The notes under the pieces were generated by a model. The model saw nothing but the letters and a program-made list of their open reading frames with translations, was not told the DNA's origin and ran no database searches. 64,000 nucleotides of DNA. It comes from Desulfobacteraceae bacterium. Lineage in GTDB: Bacteria; Desulfobacterota; Desulfobacteria; Desulfobacterales; UBA5852. Shown one piece after another: positions 44,296 to 53,106 of this stretch. The position numbers and the translations under genes were made by a program. How positions within the stretch are numbered: position 1 is the stretch's first letter; each line of letters opens with the position of its first letter. The stretch lies in the NCBI GenBank assembly GCA_014237395.1, contig JABZFP010000041.1, forward strand, positions 124,001 to 188,000, read 5' to 3'.

Positions 44296-44907
44296 ATGGG
44301 CTTCTTATCACCCACCGTATCGATCACACGGTATCGCGTTGAAGGTCAACTGCCGTCCCCCGTCAACGAGCATGTGACCGAAGCGCTTAAAAAAAATACG
44401 ATTCATGAAATTGACAACGACGCGGGCGAACAGGCGATCGGCTGGACATCGTTTGATGCACCTTACCAGCCTGATTTCGAAGGGTCCCGTTTTGTCATCG
44501 ATACATTATGGGTGTTTTCCCTGCGGATCGATAAAAAAAGTATCCCGACTAAAGTTCTGAAGAAACACTATAATATGGAAGTCACCCAGCGACTGGTCGA
44601 ATCTGGACGGGACTATCTTTCGAAAACGGAAAAAAAACAACTGAAAGATCACGTCGTCACGGTTCTTAACACCCGTATTCCGGCCACCCCGAATATTTAC
44701 GATATTGTCTGGAACTACGAAGCGGGGTGGCTGTGGTTTTTTTCCAATTTAAAATCAGCCAACGAAGAATTGGAAACCCTCTTTACCCGATCCTTTAAAT
44801 TGAGCCTGATCCGCATGTTTCCTTATACGGCCGGCTTGAATGCCGGCTTGAGCGGGCCGGATAAAGATTGCCTGGATCAACTAAAACCGACCCTTTTTAT
44901 GGAATAG
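44296..44907 (+). CDS. rdgC: RdgC-family recombination-associated protein
   Basis: A 203-residue protein that resembles the short deltaproteobacterial RdgC-type sequences, with matching features such as VSITRYRVEG at the N-terminus, IGWTSFDAPYQPDFEG, WVFSLRIDKK and LSLIRMFPYTA. E. coli RdgC (about 300 residues) is a ring-shaped DNA-binding protein that antagonises RecA. The shorter length is usual for this group as I recall it. It is followed 2 bp later by a second gene in the same operon and lies upstream of dnaN. The family call is by recognition and is less certain than most here. Confidence 0.65.
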   Translation: MGFLSPTVSITRYRVEGQLPSPVNEHVTEALKKNTIHEIDNDAGEQAIGWTSFDAPYQPDFEGSRFVIDTLWVFSLRIDKKSIPTKVLKKHYNMEVTQRLVESGRDYLSKTEKKQLKDHVVTVLNTRIPATPNIYDIVWNYEAGWLWFFSNLKSANEELETLFTRSFKLSLIRMFPYTAGLNAGLSGPDKDCLDQLKPTLFME

Positions 44908-44909
44908 CC

Positions 44910-45440
44910 ATGCTGGATATTGCTGTCGCATACCGTCGCTACCAATTTATCGGCGATGAATTTCTCACCTGGCTTTGGTATGTCATTGAAAATGACCCCC
45001 GACGTCTGAATAAAATCGACACCGAGCTGGCCTCGCTCGAAATCGGCAGCCGTATGGTGCTGGCCAACCGCCATCAGAAAGACAGCGGTGAAACGGTTAC
45101 CATCAAGGGCGAGGAAGCCAACATGGACGAAGGCCTGGTGGCCCTCAGAAAAGGCGCCATGGTGGCGGAAGTCAACCTTGTATATCGCTCCGGCGACAAC
45201 GAATGGCGTTTCAACCTGAAGGGGGAAAGCCTCAATTTTTCAAGTTTGAAGGTGCCTGAAACCGGAAAAGTTGAAACCCAGGAGGATATCGAAGGCGCGA
45301 TCATTGAAAAGGTCTTTTTATGCGAGAAAGTCATTAACCTCATCAACAACCTTTTCCATTATTTTATAAAACTGAGGGTATCCAACGACTGGTCTGCCAA
45401 AACCGTTCCCGCCATGCGCAAATGGATCACCCCCTCTTAG
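44910..45440 (+). CDS. Hypothetical protein in rdgC operon
   Basis: A 176-residue protein starting 2 bp after the rdgC stop, so translation is probably coupled. It has an aromatic N-terminus (YRRYQFIGDEFLTWLWYVIE) and a beta-rich middle (EIGSRMVLANRHQ, MVAEVNLVYRS, WRFNLKGESLNF), then a helical C-terminus. The fold could resemble a second RdgC-like half, which would explain why the neighbouring RdgC is short; this is a guess. No other recognisable family. Confidence 0.6.
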   Translation: MLDIAVAYRRYQFIGDEFLTWLWYVIENDPRRLNKIDTELASLEIGSRMVLANRHQKDSGETVTIKGEEANMDEGLVALRKGAMVAEVNLVYRSGDNEWRFNLKGESLNFSSLKVPETGKVETQEDIEGAIIEKVFLCEKVINLINNLFHYFIKLRVSNDWSAKTVPAMRKWITPS

Positions 45441-45661
45441 GTTGTTCAGAGAGCATTTAAAGCGTGTCGATAACCATCGGCCTTATGAACACCTCTTGAA
45501 AGGATGTTGACAACATCACACTTTTGAATTGTTTGTCGACACGTTATCAACAATTTTATTTTATAAAAATTTAAATAAATTAAGATGGTTATAAAAATAT
45601 TAGACATATCGACAGTGCATTTTCTCCTTTATTCTTTAATCATGTATAAAGGAAGGGATCT
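45441..45661. other. AT-rich region upstream of dnaN: oriC-like candidate
   Basis: This 221-bp gap contains five 9-mers related to the DnaA box (pattern TTRTCRACA or its complement): TGTCGATAA 45465-45473, TGTTGACAA 45505-45513, TTGTCGACA 45533-45541, TTATCAACA 45544-45552 and ATATCGACA 45606-45614. A 15-bp palindrome GATGTTGACAACATC lies at 45503-45517. A very AT-rich block (45553-45605) follows and could be an unwinding element. dnaA is not beside it, so it may only be the dnaN promoter. A strong AAGGAAGG ribosome site ends it. Confidence 0.45.
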
Positions 45662-46783
45662 ATGAAATTTACGATTAAGAAGGCGGACATTCAAGATGTG
45701 CTGGCAAAGGTTCAAGGGTTGGCAGGACGAAAGACCAACCTGGCCATAACCACGAATGTGCTGATTCGGTCCGAGGGATCCGAGATCAGTATAGCGGCGA
45801 CCGATCTCGAAACCGGTTTTGAAGGCCATTATCCGGCCGCCATCGAAACGTCCGGCAGTATCGCCATCAATGCCAAAAAAATATTTGAGATCATTAAAGA
45901 GTTTCCTTCCGATGAAATTTCCATCAACGAAACGGAAAACCAGTGGATTGAAATCAGCAATAAAAATGTTGAATTTCACATCATGGGGATGAATCCGGAA
46001 GAATTTCCGGACAACCCCGCCATTGAAGATGTCGAATTTTTTGACGTCGATTCCGGAGCCTTGGGCAAAATGATCGATAAAACGATCTTTGTGTCCGGCG
46101 CCGGCGATGACCGGCGGGCCCATATTACGGGGGCCTTGATGGAAATCCTGCATGAGGCAACCCCCCCTTTGTTTCGACTTGTCGCCACGGACGGCAGCCG
46201 TCTGACCAAAGTGGATTATCCTTTTGAAACAGGTACCCCGCTGCCCAAGATTCCAACGACCATTATTCCCAAAAAAGGGTTGAATGAAATTGGAAAATTT
46301 CTTGAACCGGGCGGCAACGTCCAACTGGGCATCAAAAACAATAATTTCATCGTCAAGAAAGCCAATGAAATTATTATCGTGAGGCTGCTGGAGGGCGAGT
46401 TCCCCCAATATCAGGATATTATCGTCAAACCGGATAATGCCTTCGACATCAAGCTTCCCAAGACAGCCTTTCTAAAAACATTGCGGCGCATGTCCATCCT
46501 GTCTTCTGAAAATTATAAAGGCGTCATTTTCAAGTATGACAAGGATCGTCTCGAAATCAGGGCCAACAACCCGGAATTGGGGGAATCCAAGGAAGATCTG
46601 CCCATATCGTTTTCCGGAGAAGTGATAGAAGGGGCTTTCAACCCGCGCTACTTTATCGAGACCCTTGGCGTCATCGAAGAGGATACGGTGGTCATCCATA
46701 TTGTGGATGGTGAGCGCCCCTGTTTGCTGGAGGGGGCTGAAGATCAATCTTTTTTAAGTATTATCATGCCGATGAGAATATGA
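45662..46783 (+). CDS. dnaN: DNA polymerase III beta subunit (sliding clamp)
   Basis: A 373-residue clamp with the usual three-domain DnaN fold that encircles DNA and tethers DNA polymerase III. Typical stretches include MKFTIKKADIQDVLAKVQG at the start, IAATDLETGFEG, LVATDGSRLTK and the C-terminal SFLSIIMPMRI. AAGGAAGG precedes the ATG. Its stop overlaps the gyrB start by 4 bp (ATGA), so the two are translationally coupled. recF, which often lies between dnaN and gyrB, is missing here. Confidence 0.97.
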   Translation: MKFTIKKADIQDVLAKVQGLAGRKTNLAITTNVLIRSEGSEISIAATDLETGFEGHYPAAIETSGSIAINAKKIFEIIKEFPSDEISINETENQWIEISNKNVEFHIMGMNPEEFPDNPAIEDVEFFDVDSGALGKMIDKTIFVSGAGDDRRAHITGALMEILHEATPPLFRLVATDGSRLTKVDYPFETGTPLPKIPTTIIPKKGLNEIGKFLEPGGNVQLGIKNNNFIVKKANEIIIVRLLEGEFPQYQDIIVKPDNAFDIKLPKTAFLKTLRRMSILSSENYKGVIFKYDKDRLEIRANNPELGESKEDLPISFSGEVIEGAFNPRYFIETLGVIEEDTVVIHIVDGERPCLLEGAEDQSFLSIIMPMRI

Positions 46784-49224
46784 ATACACGCGTAGAGCAA
46801 ACATACAACGAAGATAACATCAAGATCCTGGAGGGGCTGGAAGCGGTTCGCAAGCGTCCTTCCATGTATATCGGGAATATCGACGTGGCAGGGTTGCATC
46901 ACCTGGTCTATGAGGTGGTGGATAACAGCATCGACGAAGCTATGGCCGGCCACTGTTCCCTTATCAAAGTCATCATTCACACGGATAACAGCGTCAGTGT
47001 GGAAGACAACGGGCGCGGTATACCGGTTGGCATTCATAAAACCGAACACATTCCGGCCCTTGAAGTCGTCATGACCCGTCTGCACGCCGGCGGCAAGTTT
47101 GATGACCATTCCTACAAGGTTTCCGGTGGGTTGCACGGTGTTGGCGTGTCGGTAGTGAATGCGCTGTCGGAAACACTGGAAGTGGAGATCTATTCCGGTG
47201 GCAAGATTCATTTCCAGACCTACGCCCGGGGCGCCAAAACAGCCGAATTGAAGGTCGTGGGAACCACCGACAAACGGGGCACCAAGGTCTATTTCAAGCC
47301 GGACCAGGAAATTTTTACCACGACCGAGTACAGTTACGACATTCTGGTCAAGCGGCTGCGCGAGCTGGCTTTTCTCAATAAAGGGGTGCGCATCGCGATT
47401 GAAGACGAACGCGATGATCAGAAAGATGAATTTTATTATGAAGGGGGTCTGGTTCAGTTTGTCGAGTATTTGAACCGTCGCAATACGGCCATTCATGAAG
47501 CGGTCTTTATTGAGGGCACCCGCAGCGATGTCCAAATCGAAGTGGCCATCCAGTACAACGACAGTTTTACCGAAAAACTTTTTTCATTCGCCAATAATAT
47601 CAATACGATCGAAGGTGGATTTCATTTAATTGGGTTCAAGTCGGCCCTGACCCGAACCATCAACCAGTATGCGGCCAACGGCAATCTTCCCAAAAATCTG
47701 CAGGCCAAGATTACCGGGGACGACGTGCGCGAGGGACTGACGGCCGTTATCAGCGTCAGAATCAAATCGCCCCAGTTTGAAGGACAGACCAAGACCAAAT
47801 TAGGCAACAGCGAAGTCAAGGGGCTGGTGGAGTCCCTGGTCAACGATAAACTGGCGGCCTTTTTCGAAGAAAATCCCGCTGTGGCGCGCAAAATTATTGC
47901 CAAAGGGGTCGATGCCGCCAGGGCCCGGGATGCCGCCAAACGGGCCCGTGATCTGGCGCGCAGCAAAGGCGCCCTGGTGGATGCCACGCTGCCCGGTAAA
48001 TTGGCCGACTGTCAATCGCGAGATCCCGAGGAACGTGAGCTTTTCCTTGTGGAGGGGGACTCGGCCGGCGGATCCGCCAAACAGGGCCGTAACCGGAAAT
48101 TTCAGGCCATCCTTCCACTGAAAGGAAAAATTCTCAACGTGGAGAAGGCCCGTCTCGATAAGATTATCCGCAGTGAGGAAATCAAGAATATCCTCACGGC
48201 GCTGGGCACCGGCGCCGGTACGGATGAATACGATATTGAAAAAATCCGTTACAAAAAAGTTATCATCATGACCGATGCGGATGTGGACGGATCCCATATC
48301 CGGACGCTGTTGCTGACCTTTTTTTATCGCCAGATGAAGGAAATCATCGAACAGGGATATCTCTATATTGCCCAACCCCCATTGTTCAAGGTGGGCAAAG
48401 GCAAAAAGGCGGTTTACCTGAAAGACGAGAGTGAATTCGATGACTTCGTGGTGCGCCGTCTTTGTGACATCATGACCGTCCAATACGGTCCGGATAAAAA
48501 AAATATCGAGGGGCACGACCTCTATTTGATGATCGGCAATCTCGCCGAATATTATACCGCCCTGGGCCGTATGGAAAAGAAGATGATCAGTGCGGAACTG
48601 GTGGAGGCGCTGCTGGAATTCGGCGTGAGCGACAAGGCCGTTTTGCAGGATGAACGTCAAACCCGGGAGCTGCAGCAGTATCTCAGGGATAAGGGGTTTG
48701 TCCTGGAAGAACCCCAATGGGATGGTGAAAAGGGAATGTTTGAGTTCACGGTCACTTCCCGAAAAATCGATGCGGCAAGCCAGGAGGCGGGCTTTGATAT
48801 TATTGGGCAGTCCTTTGCTCCCGTAAGGATCGGCCGCGGCCTGATCCATTCCAAAGACTTCCAGCAATGCCTGGTGCTAGCCGGTAATTTCAAGTCTTAT
48901 GATCAACCGCCCTTCGATATCATTGACAAAGAAGGCAAACCGGTCTCTAGCCAGGTGCGCGACCGGCAGAAGCTGCTGGATTTCCTGCTTGAAGAAGGTA
49001 AAAAAGGCCTTTCCATCCAGCGCTATAAAGGTCTGGGTGAAATGAACCCCGATCAGTTATGGGACACCACGATGGACCCCGCCAATCGCCATCTGCTGCA
49101 GGTCACCATTGAAGACGTGTTGGATACGGATGAAATATTTACGATTCTTATGGGGGAGGAAGTGGAGCCCCGACGGGAATTCATCCAGAACAATGCCTTG
49201 GAAGTAACGATGCTGGATATTTAG
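46780..49224 (+). CDS. gyrB: DNA gyrase subunit B
   Basis: An 814-residue type IIA topoisomerase ATPase subunit that with GyrA supercoils DNA. GHKL ATPase motifs are visible: EVVDNSIDEAMAG near residue 47, VEDNGRGIPVGIH and GGLHGVGVSVVNALS. The TOPRIM domain has FLVEGDSAGGSAKQGRNR near 425 and MTDADVDGSHIRTLL near 499. The C-terminal RYKGLGEMNPDQLWDTTM motif follows. Its length matches proteobacterial GyrB. Confidence 0.97.
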   Translation: MNTRVEQTYNEDNIKILEGLEAVRKRPSMYIGNIDVAGLHHLVYEVVDNSIDEAMAGHCSLIKVIIHTDNSVSVEDNGRGIPVGIHKTEHIPALEVVMTRLHAGGKFDDHSYKVSGGLHGVGVSVVNALSETLEVEIYSGGKIHFQTYARGAKTAELKVVGTTDKRGTKVYFKPDQEIFTTTEYSYDILVKRLRELAFLNKGVRIAIEDERDDQKDEFYYEGGLVQFVEYLNRRNTAIHEAVFIEGTRSDVQIEVAIQYNDSFTEKLFSFANNINTIEGGFHLIGFKSALTRTINQYAANGNLPKNLQAKITGDDVREGLTAVISVRIKSPQFEGQTKTKLGNSEVKGLVESLVNDKLAAFFEENPAVARKIIAKGVDAARARDAAKRARDLARSKGALVDATLPGKLADCQSRDPEERELFLVEGDSAGGSAKQGRNRKFQAILPLKGKILNVEKARLDKIIRSEEIKNILTALGTGAGTDEYDIEKIRYKKVIIMTDADVDGSHIRTLLLTFFYRQMKEIIEQGYLYIAQPPLFKVGKGKKAVYLKDESEFDDFVVRRLCDIMTVQYGPDKKNIEGHDLYLMIGNLAEYYTALGRMEKKMISAELVEALLEFGVSDKAVLQDERQTRELQQYLRDKGFVLEEPQWDGEKGMFEFTVTSRKIDAASQEAGFDIIGQSFAPVRIGRGLIHSKDFQQCLVLAGNFKSYDQPPFDIIDKEGKPVSSQVRDRQKLLDFLLEEGKKGLSIQRYKGLGEMNPDQLWDTTMDPANRHLLQVTIEDVLDTDEIFTILMGEEVEPRREFIQNNALEVTMLDI

Positions 49225-49253
49225 TCTCAAATTATGGCACCAAGGGAGACGTG

Positions 49254-50045
49254 ATGTATATTCACAGTGTTGTCGCGAGAGATCTTCCGGACCTTTGGTT
49301 CCAGGCCGTCCACGATATTCTGGATCACGGCCGGCGGTTTACCATCGACCGGGGCTCCTACGCCGGTCAAACCCGTCTGGAATATGATTATTTTACCGGG
49401 CTCATCAACTACCCCGGAACCCAGCCGTTAATTCCGGACATCCCCCCGTCCTGCGGTATCCCCAACCCGGTGGAGCACGATTATATTTATGGCGGTGAAG
49501 GGTATGATCGATCTTATATCGAATACCTCATGACCCCCCACAAGGAACCGGGGGAGTCCTATACCTATGGCGAACGTTTGACGCGGGCGCCCATCAGCGG
49601 TGACAAGCTGGCCTGGTGGGAAGCGGGCAACACCGAGATCATCGACAAGCGCGATGTGGACGGCAAGGCGGTATTCGAGGAAGACGGCCGCCTTTATTTG
49701 AATCAGATCGAATGGATTATCAATACCTACAAAAAATTCGGCGCCCGCAACAACCAGATGGTGCTTCAAGTGGCCCACCCGTCCGATCTCACATTAGCGG
49801 ACCCCCCCTGCCTGCGGTCTATCGATACCCGCATCCAGGAAGACACCCTGCATTTTTTCGTCTATTTTCGCAGCTGGGACCTGTGGGGCGGACTACCGGC
49901 CAATCTGGCGGGTATTCAGAATCTCAAGGAATACATGGCGGCTGAAATTGGTGTCAAGGACGGGAAAATGATCGTGGAGAGCAAAGGCTTGCATCTCTAC
50001 GGCTATGCCGAAGATCTGGCCAAGCTGCGCTGTCTGAGGGATTAG
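49254..50045 (+). CDS. Thymidylate synthase-like protein
   Basis: A roughly 263-residue protein resembling ThyA and archaeal thymidylate synthases. The presumed catalytic cysteine is in ADPPCLRSIDTRIQ near residue 185, followed by FFVYFRSWDLWGGLPANLAG, which matches the ThyA phosphate and folate-site order (RS-D-x-x-x-G-LP-N). The C-terminus has SKGLHLYGYAEDLAKLR. The N-terminal half is divergent. ATG codons lie at 49251 and 49254, and both give the same frame. It is monocistronic after gyrB and ends in a terminator. It may be the cell's dTMP synthase or a relative such as a hydroxymethylase. Confidence 0.6.
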   Translation: MYIHSVVARDLPDLWFQAVHDILDHGRRFTIDRGSYAGQTRLEYDYFTGLINYPGTQPLIPDIPPSCGIPNPVEHDYIYGGEGYDRSYIEYLMTPHKEPGESYTYGERLTRAPISGDKLAWWEAGNTEIIDKRDVDGKAVFEEDGRLYLNQIEWIINTYKKFGARNNQMVLQVAHPSDLTLADPPCLRSIDTRIQEDTLHFFVYFRSWDLWGGLPANLAGIQNLKEYMAAEIGVKDGKMIVESKGLHLYGYAEDLAKLRCLRD

Positions 50046-50091
50046 AAAAAAAGAAAACCGTATAGAGCGTTAACGATTTCAAATCCAAAGG

Positions 50092-50130
50092 CCCTCCCGG
50101 TAACTTACCGGAGAGGGTCTTTATGTTTTT
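50092..50130 (+). terminator. Terminator after thymidylate synthase-like gene
   Basis: CCCTC-CCGGTAA pairs with TTACCGG-A-GAGGG (12 bp with a single A bulge and a 1-nt loop core). TCTTTATGTTTTT follows. It divides this gene from the convergent asnS. Confidence 0.8.
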
Positions 50131-50148
50131 AAGTGCAGGTTAAAAACA

Positions 50149-51531
50149 TTAAAAATCGATGGACCCCGGGGTGCGGGGAAACGGAATGACATCCCGAATA
50201 TTGCTGATCCCGGTCACCAGCATCAGCAGGCGCTCGAACCCCAGCCCGAAACCGCTGTGGGGCACCGTTCCGAATTGACGGGACTCCAGGTACCACCAGT
50301 AGGTTTCTTTTTCCATTCCCATGGCCTCCATCCGGGCTTCAATCACCTCCAGGCGTTCTTCGCGCTGGCTGCCGCCGATGATTTCACCGATGCTGGGCAC
50401 CAGAATATCCATGGCCGCGACAGTTTCCTGATCGTCATTCACCCGCATGTAAAATGGTTTGATGGATGCGGGATAGTCGTAGAGAATGACGGGCTTTTTA
50501 ACATGCTGCTCGGTCAGGTAGCGTTCGTGCTCCGTCTGCAGATCGCAACCGAAACCAACCGGGAATTTAAACGATTGACCGGATTTTTCAAGGATGGCCA
50601 CGGCGTCACGGTAGGGCAACCGTTCGAACTCCGAAGTGACGATGTTATCGAGCGTGGCCATGAGGGTTTTGTCCACGAAGCGGGCAAAAAGCGCCAGGTC
50701 GTCCGGACTGTGATCCATGACAAAACGGATCAGGTTTTTGATCAGATCTTCCCCCAGGTCCATGTTGCCCGCCAGATCACAGAACGCCATTTCGGGCTCG
50801 ATCATCCAGAACTCGGCGGCATGCCGGCGGGTGTTGGAGTTTTCGGCGCGAAAGGTAGGGCCGAAGGTATAGACATCGCCCAGGGAGAGCGCGAACATTT
50901 CCGCCGAGAGCTGCCCTGAAACCGTCAGGTTGGCTTCTTTACCGAAAAAATCCTGGGAATAATCGGCCTGTTTGTCATTTATCGGGATATCGGCCAGGTT
51001 CAGCGTGGTCACCCGAAACATTTCGCCGGCACCCTCACAATCGGAACCGGTCAGGATCGGTGTATGAATATAGCGGAATCCCCGTTCGCGAAAGTAGTGG
51101 TGCACGGCATAGGCCAACTCGGAACGGATACGAAAGGCGGCACCGTATTTATTGGTTCGGGGGCGCAAGTGGGCAATGGTCCGCAGGAATTCGTCCGTAT
51201 GGCGTTTTTTCTGAAGGGGATAGGTTTCCGGTGCGGCACTGATAATCGCTACATCGGTCGCCTGGATTTCCCACTGCTGCCCGCCGCCCTTGGAGGGCGC
51301 CAGGACCCCCTGGACCGCGACGGCCGATCCGGTGGTGAGTTTGCGGATATCGTCATAATTGGCAAGCCCGTCGTCAGCGATCACCTGGATGTTCTTCAGA
51401 CTGGAGCCATCGTTGATTTCGATGAAGGAAAACGATTTGGAATCCCGCCGGGTGCGGACCCACCCCTTGATGAGAACGGCATCAAGACCGCTTTCCTGGT
51501 CGAGCAAAACATTGATCTTGGTTCGTTGCAT
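50149..51531 (-). CDS. asnS: Asparaginyl-tRNA synthetase
   Basis: A 460-residue class IIb aminoacyl-tRNA synthetase that charges tRNA-Asn. An OB-fold anticodon-binding domain (about residues 15-115: IKGWVRTRRDSKSFSFIEIN) precedes the catalytic core. Motif 2 is in GPTFRAENSNTRRHAAEFWMIEP (split as GPTFRAENSNTRRHAAEFW, then MIEP), and motif 3 is GFGLGFERLLMLVTG near the end. The pattern is of AsnRS rather than AspRS. It lies 68 bp after degQ on the same strand. Confidence 0.93.
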   Translation of the reverse strand: MQRTKINVLLDQESGLDAVLIKGWVRTRRDSKSFSFIEINDGSSLKNIQVIADDGLANYDDIRKLTTGSAVAVQGVLAPSKGGGQQWEIQATDVAIISAAPETYPLQKKRHTDEFLRTIAHLRPRTNKYGAAFRIRSELAYAVHHYFRERGFRYIHTPILTGSDCEGAGEMFRVTTLNLADIPINDKQADYSQDFFGKEANLTVSGQLSAEMFALSLGDVYTFGPTFRAENSNTRRHAAEFWMIEPEMAFCDLAGNMDLGEDLIKNLIRFVMDHSPDDLALFARFVDKTLMATLDNIVTSEFERLPYRDAVAILEKSGQSFKFPVGFGCDLQTEHERYLTEQHVKKPVILYDYPASIKPFYMRVNDDQETVAAMDILVPSIGEIIGGSQREERLEVIEARMEAMGMEKETYWWYLESRQFGTVPHSGFGLGFERLLMLVTGISNIRDVIPFPRTPGSIDF

Positions 51532-51599
51532 GTGATTTTCCCCTACGATTTCGGATCATTTCATTAATATTTTCAGAGAGCCGTCGGTCATATAGGCGC

Positions 51600-52982
51600 T
51601 TAGCGGTTGACGGGTACCGTAATATAGTAGCGCTGAGATTCGCGCTGCAGTAGAAAAACCATGGATTCCTGCTCCCGGTATTTAATGACCGCTTTGTAGA
51701 AATCGACCGGTTCCCGAACGAGGAATTCATTGACCTGCCGAATCACATCACCGGTCCGCACGCCGGTGCGCGCCAGGAAGCCCCCCTTTTGGACAGCGGC
51801 CACCACCACACCTGCTTTTGCTTGCGGGTCGATCTTCAACCCCAAAAGCGTATACGCAAGCTGGGGCGCTTTGGCTATGGGAAATGCGCGGGCTTCAAGG
51901 CGGATATCCCGTTTCTGGCCCTGAGCCCAAATGCTCAGCGTCAAACGGTCTTTAACACCATAGTTTCGCAGGCGGGCCTGATAATCCTCAATCGACACCA
52001 CTTTACGGCCGTCGATGGCAAGAATGACATCCCCCTCGCTCAGGCCGGCTTCCCGTGCCGGGCTGTCCGGGTCGACACCGGATATCAAAACCCCCTGTTT
52101 CTTGGGAATATTATAGTAATTCGCAAGACTGCTATCCAGATCCTGCACCCATAGTCCGATCCAGGCGTCGATCACTTCGCCGTGGGCAATCAGATCCTCG
52201 ATGATGCGTTTGGCTTTGTTGATGGGGATCGCAAATCCAATTCCCTGGGCACCGGCGTAGATGGCGGTGTTAATGCCGATCAGTTCGCCGTTGATATTGA
52301 GTAGGGGGCCGCCGCTGTTGCCGGGGTTGATGGAGGCGTCGGTCTGGATGAAATCATGGAAGACACGGTCCCTGGTACGAAAACTCCGATTGGCGGCGCT
52401 GATGACCCCGGTGGTGACCGTGTTGGAAAAACCGAACGGATTCCCGATGGCAATCACGGTCTCCCCGATCAAAAGATCACGGCTGTCTCCCATGGCAATG
52501 GAAGGCAGGGGATCGTTGGCTTTGATATGCAGAACGGCAAGATCGGAATCGGGGTCGACGCCCACGATTTCAGCTTCGTATTCCCGCTCATCGTTCAAGG
52601 TGATCGTGACGGTACCGGTTTTTTCCACCACATGGGCGTTGGTCAGGATATAGCCACGTTGCCCGTCGATAATAACACCGGATCCCAAACTGGTGCGTTT
52701 ATACTGGCGGCCGAAACCGGGATCAAAAAAATCTTTGAAAAACTCATCGAAAAGCGGGTTGGAAAACTCCGAAAAGGGGCTGATCCGTTTGCGGATTTCA
52801 TATTCCAAGCTTATGTTCACCACGGCTGTGCTGACCTTTTGCACAGCGTCGACGATGGCGTTGCGACGGGGATAAGGCTGCCCCTGCCCCACGGCCGGAA
52901 ACAGCACCATCAACACCGCCAGCCCTGACAAAAAAAGCGCTATCGCTTGTTTATACTTGATTTGTTTGGCAATATTTGTCAT
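51600..52982 (-). CDS. DegQ/HtrA-family periplasmic serine protease
   Basis: A 460-residue exported protease. The N-terminal signal (QAIALFLSGLAVLMVLFPAVG) directs it to the periplasm. The trypsin-like domain has the triad His in TNAHVVEKTG, Asp in DPDSDLAVLHI, and Ser in INPGNSGGPLLNINGE. Two PDZ domains follow (GVLISGVDPDSPAREAGL and GVVVAAVQKGGFLARTG). ATG 52982 (MTNIAKQIKYK) is chosen; the longer ORF overlaps the divergent radical SAM gene. It degrades or refolds misfolded envelope proteins. Confidence 0.93.
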   Translation of the reverse strand: MTNIAKQIKYKQAIALFLSGLAVLMVLFPAVGQGQPYPRRNAIVDAVQKVSTAVVNISLEYEIRKRISPFSEFSNPLFDEFFKDFFDPGFGRQYKRTSLGSGVIIDGQRGYILTNAHVVEKTGTVTITLNDEREYEAEIVGVDPDSDLAVLHIKANDPLPSIAMGDSRDLLIGETVIAIGNPFGFSNTVTTGVISAANRSFRTRDRVFHDFIQTDASINPGNSGGPLLNINGELIGINTAIYAGAQGIGFAIPINKAKRIIEDLIAHGEVIDAWIGLWVQDLDSSLANYYNIPKKQGVLISGVDPDSPAREAGLSEGDVILAIDGRKVVSIEDYQARLRNYGVKDRLTLSIWAQGQKRDIRLEARAFPIAKAPQLAYTLLGLKIDPQAKAGVVVAAVQKGGFLARTGVRTGDVIRQVNEFLVREPVDFYKAVIKYREQESMVFLLQRESQRYYITVPVNR

Positions 52983-53106
52983 GTGAGCCCTCACCCGATT
53001 GTCCCTTGGCGGTACAGCCCCGGCGGCCCAATTGACGGGACCCGGTAGCGTTGCGCTATGGGGCGATTTCGCTTCGATCGATAAAACAGGAAAAGCACTA
53101 ACTAAC

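Noticed and set aside
47800..48867. 355-residue ORF opposite gyrB
   Set aside because: Lies inside gyrB on the other strand with no family match.
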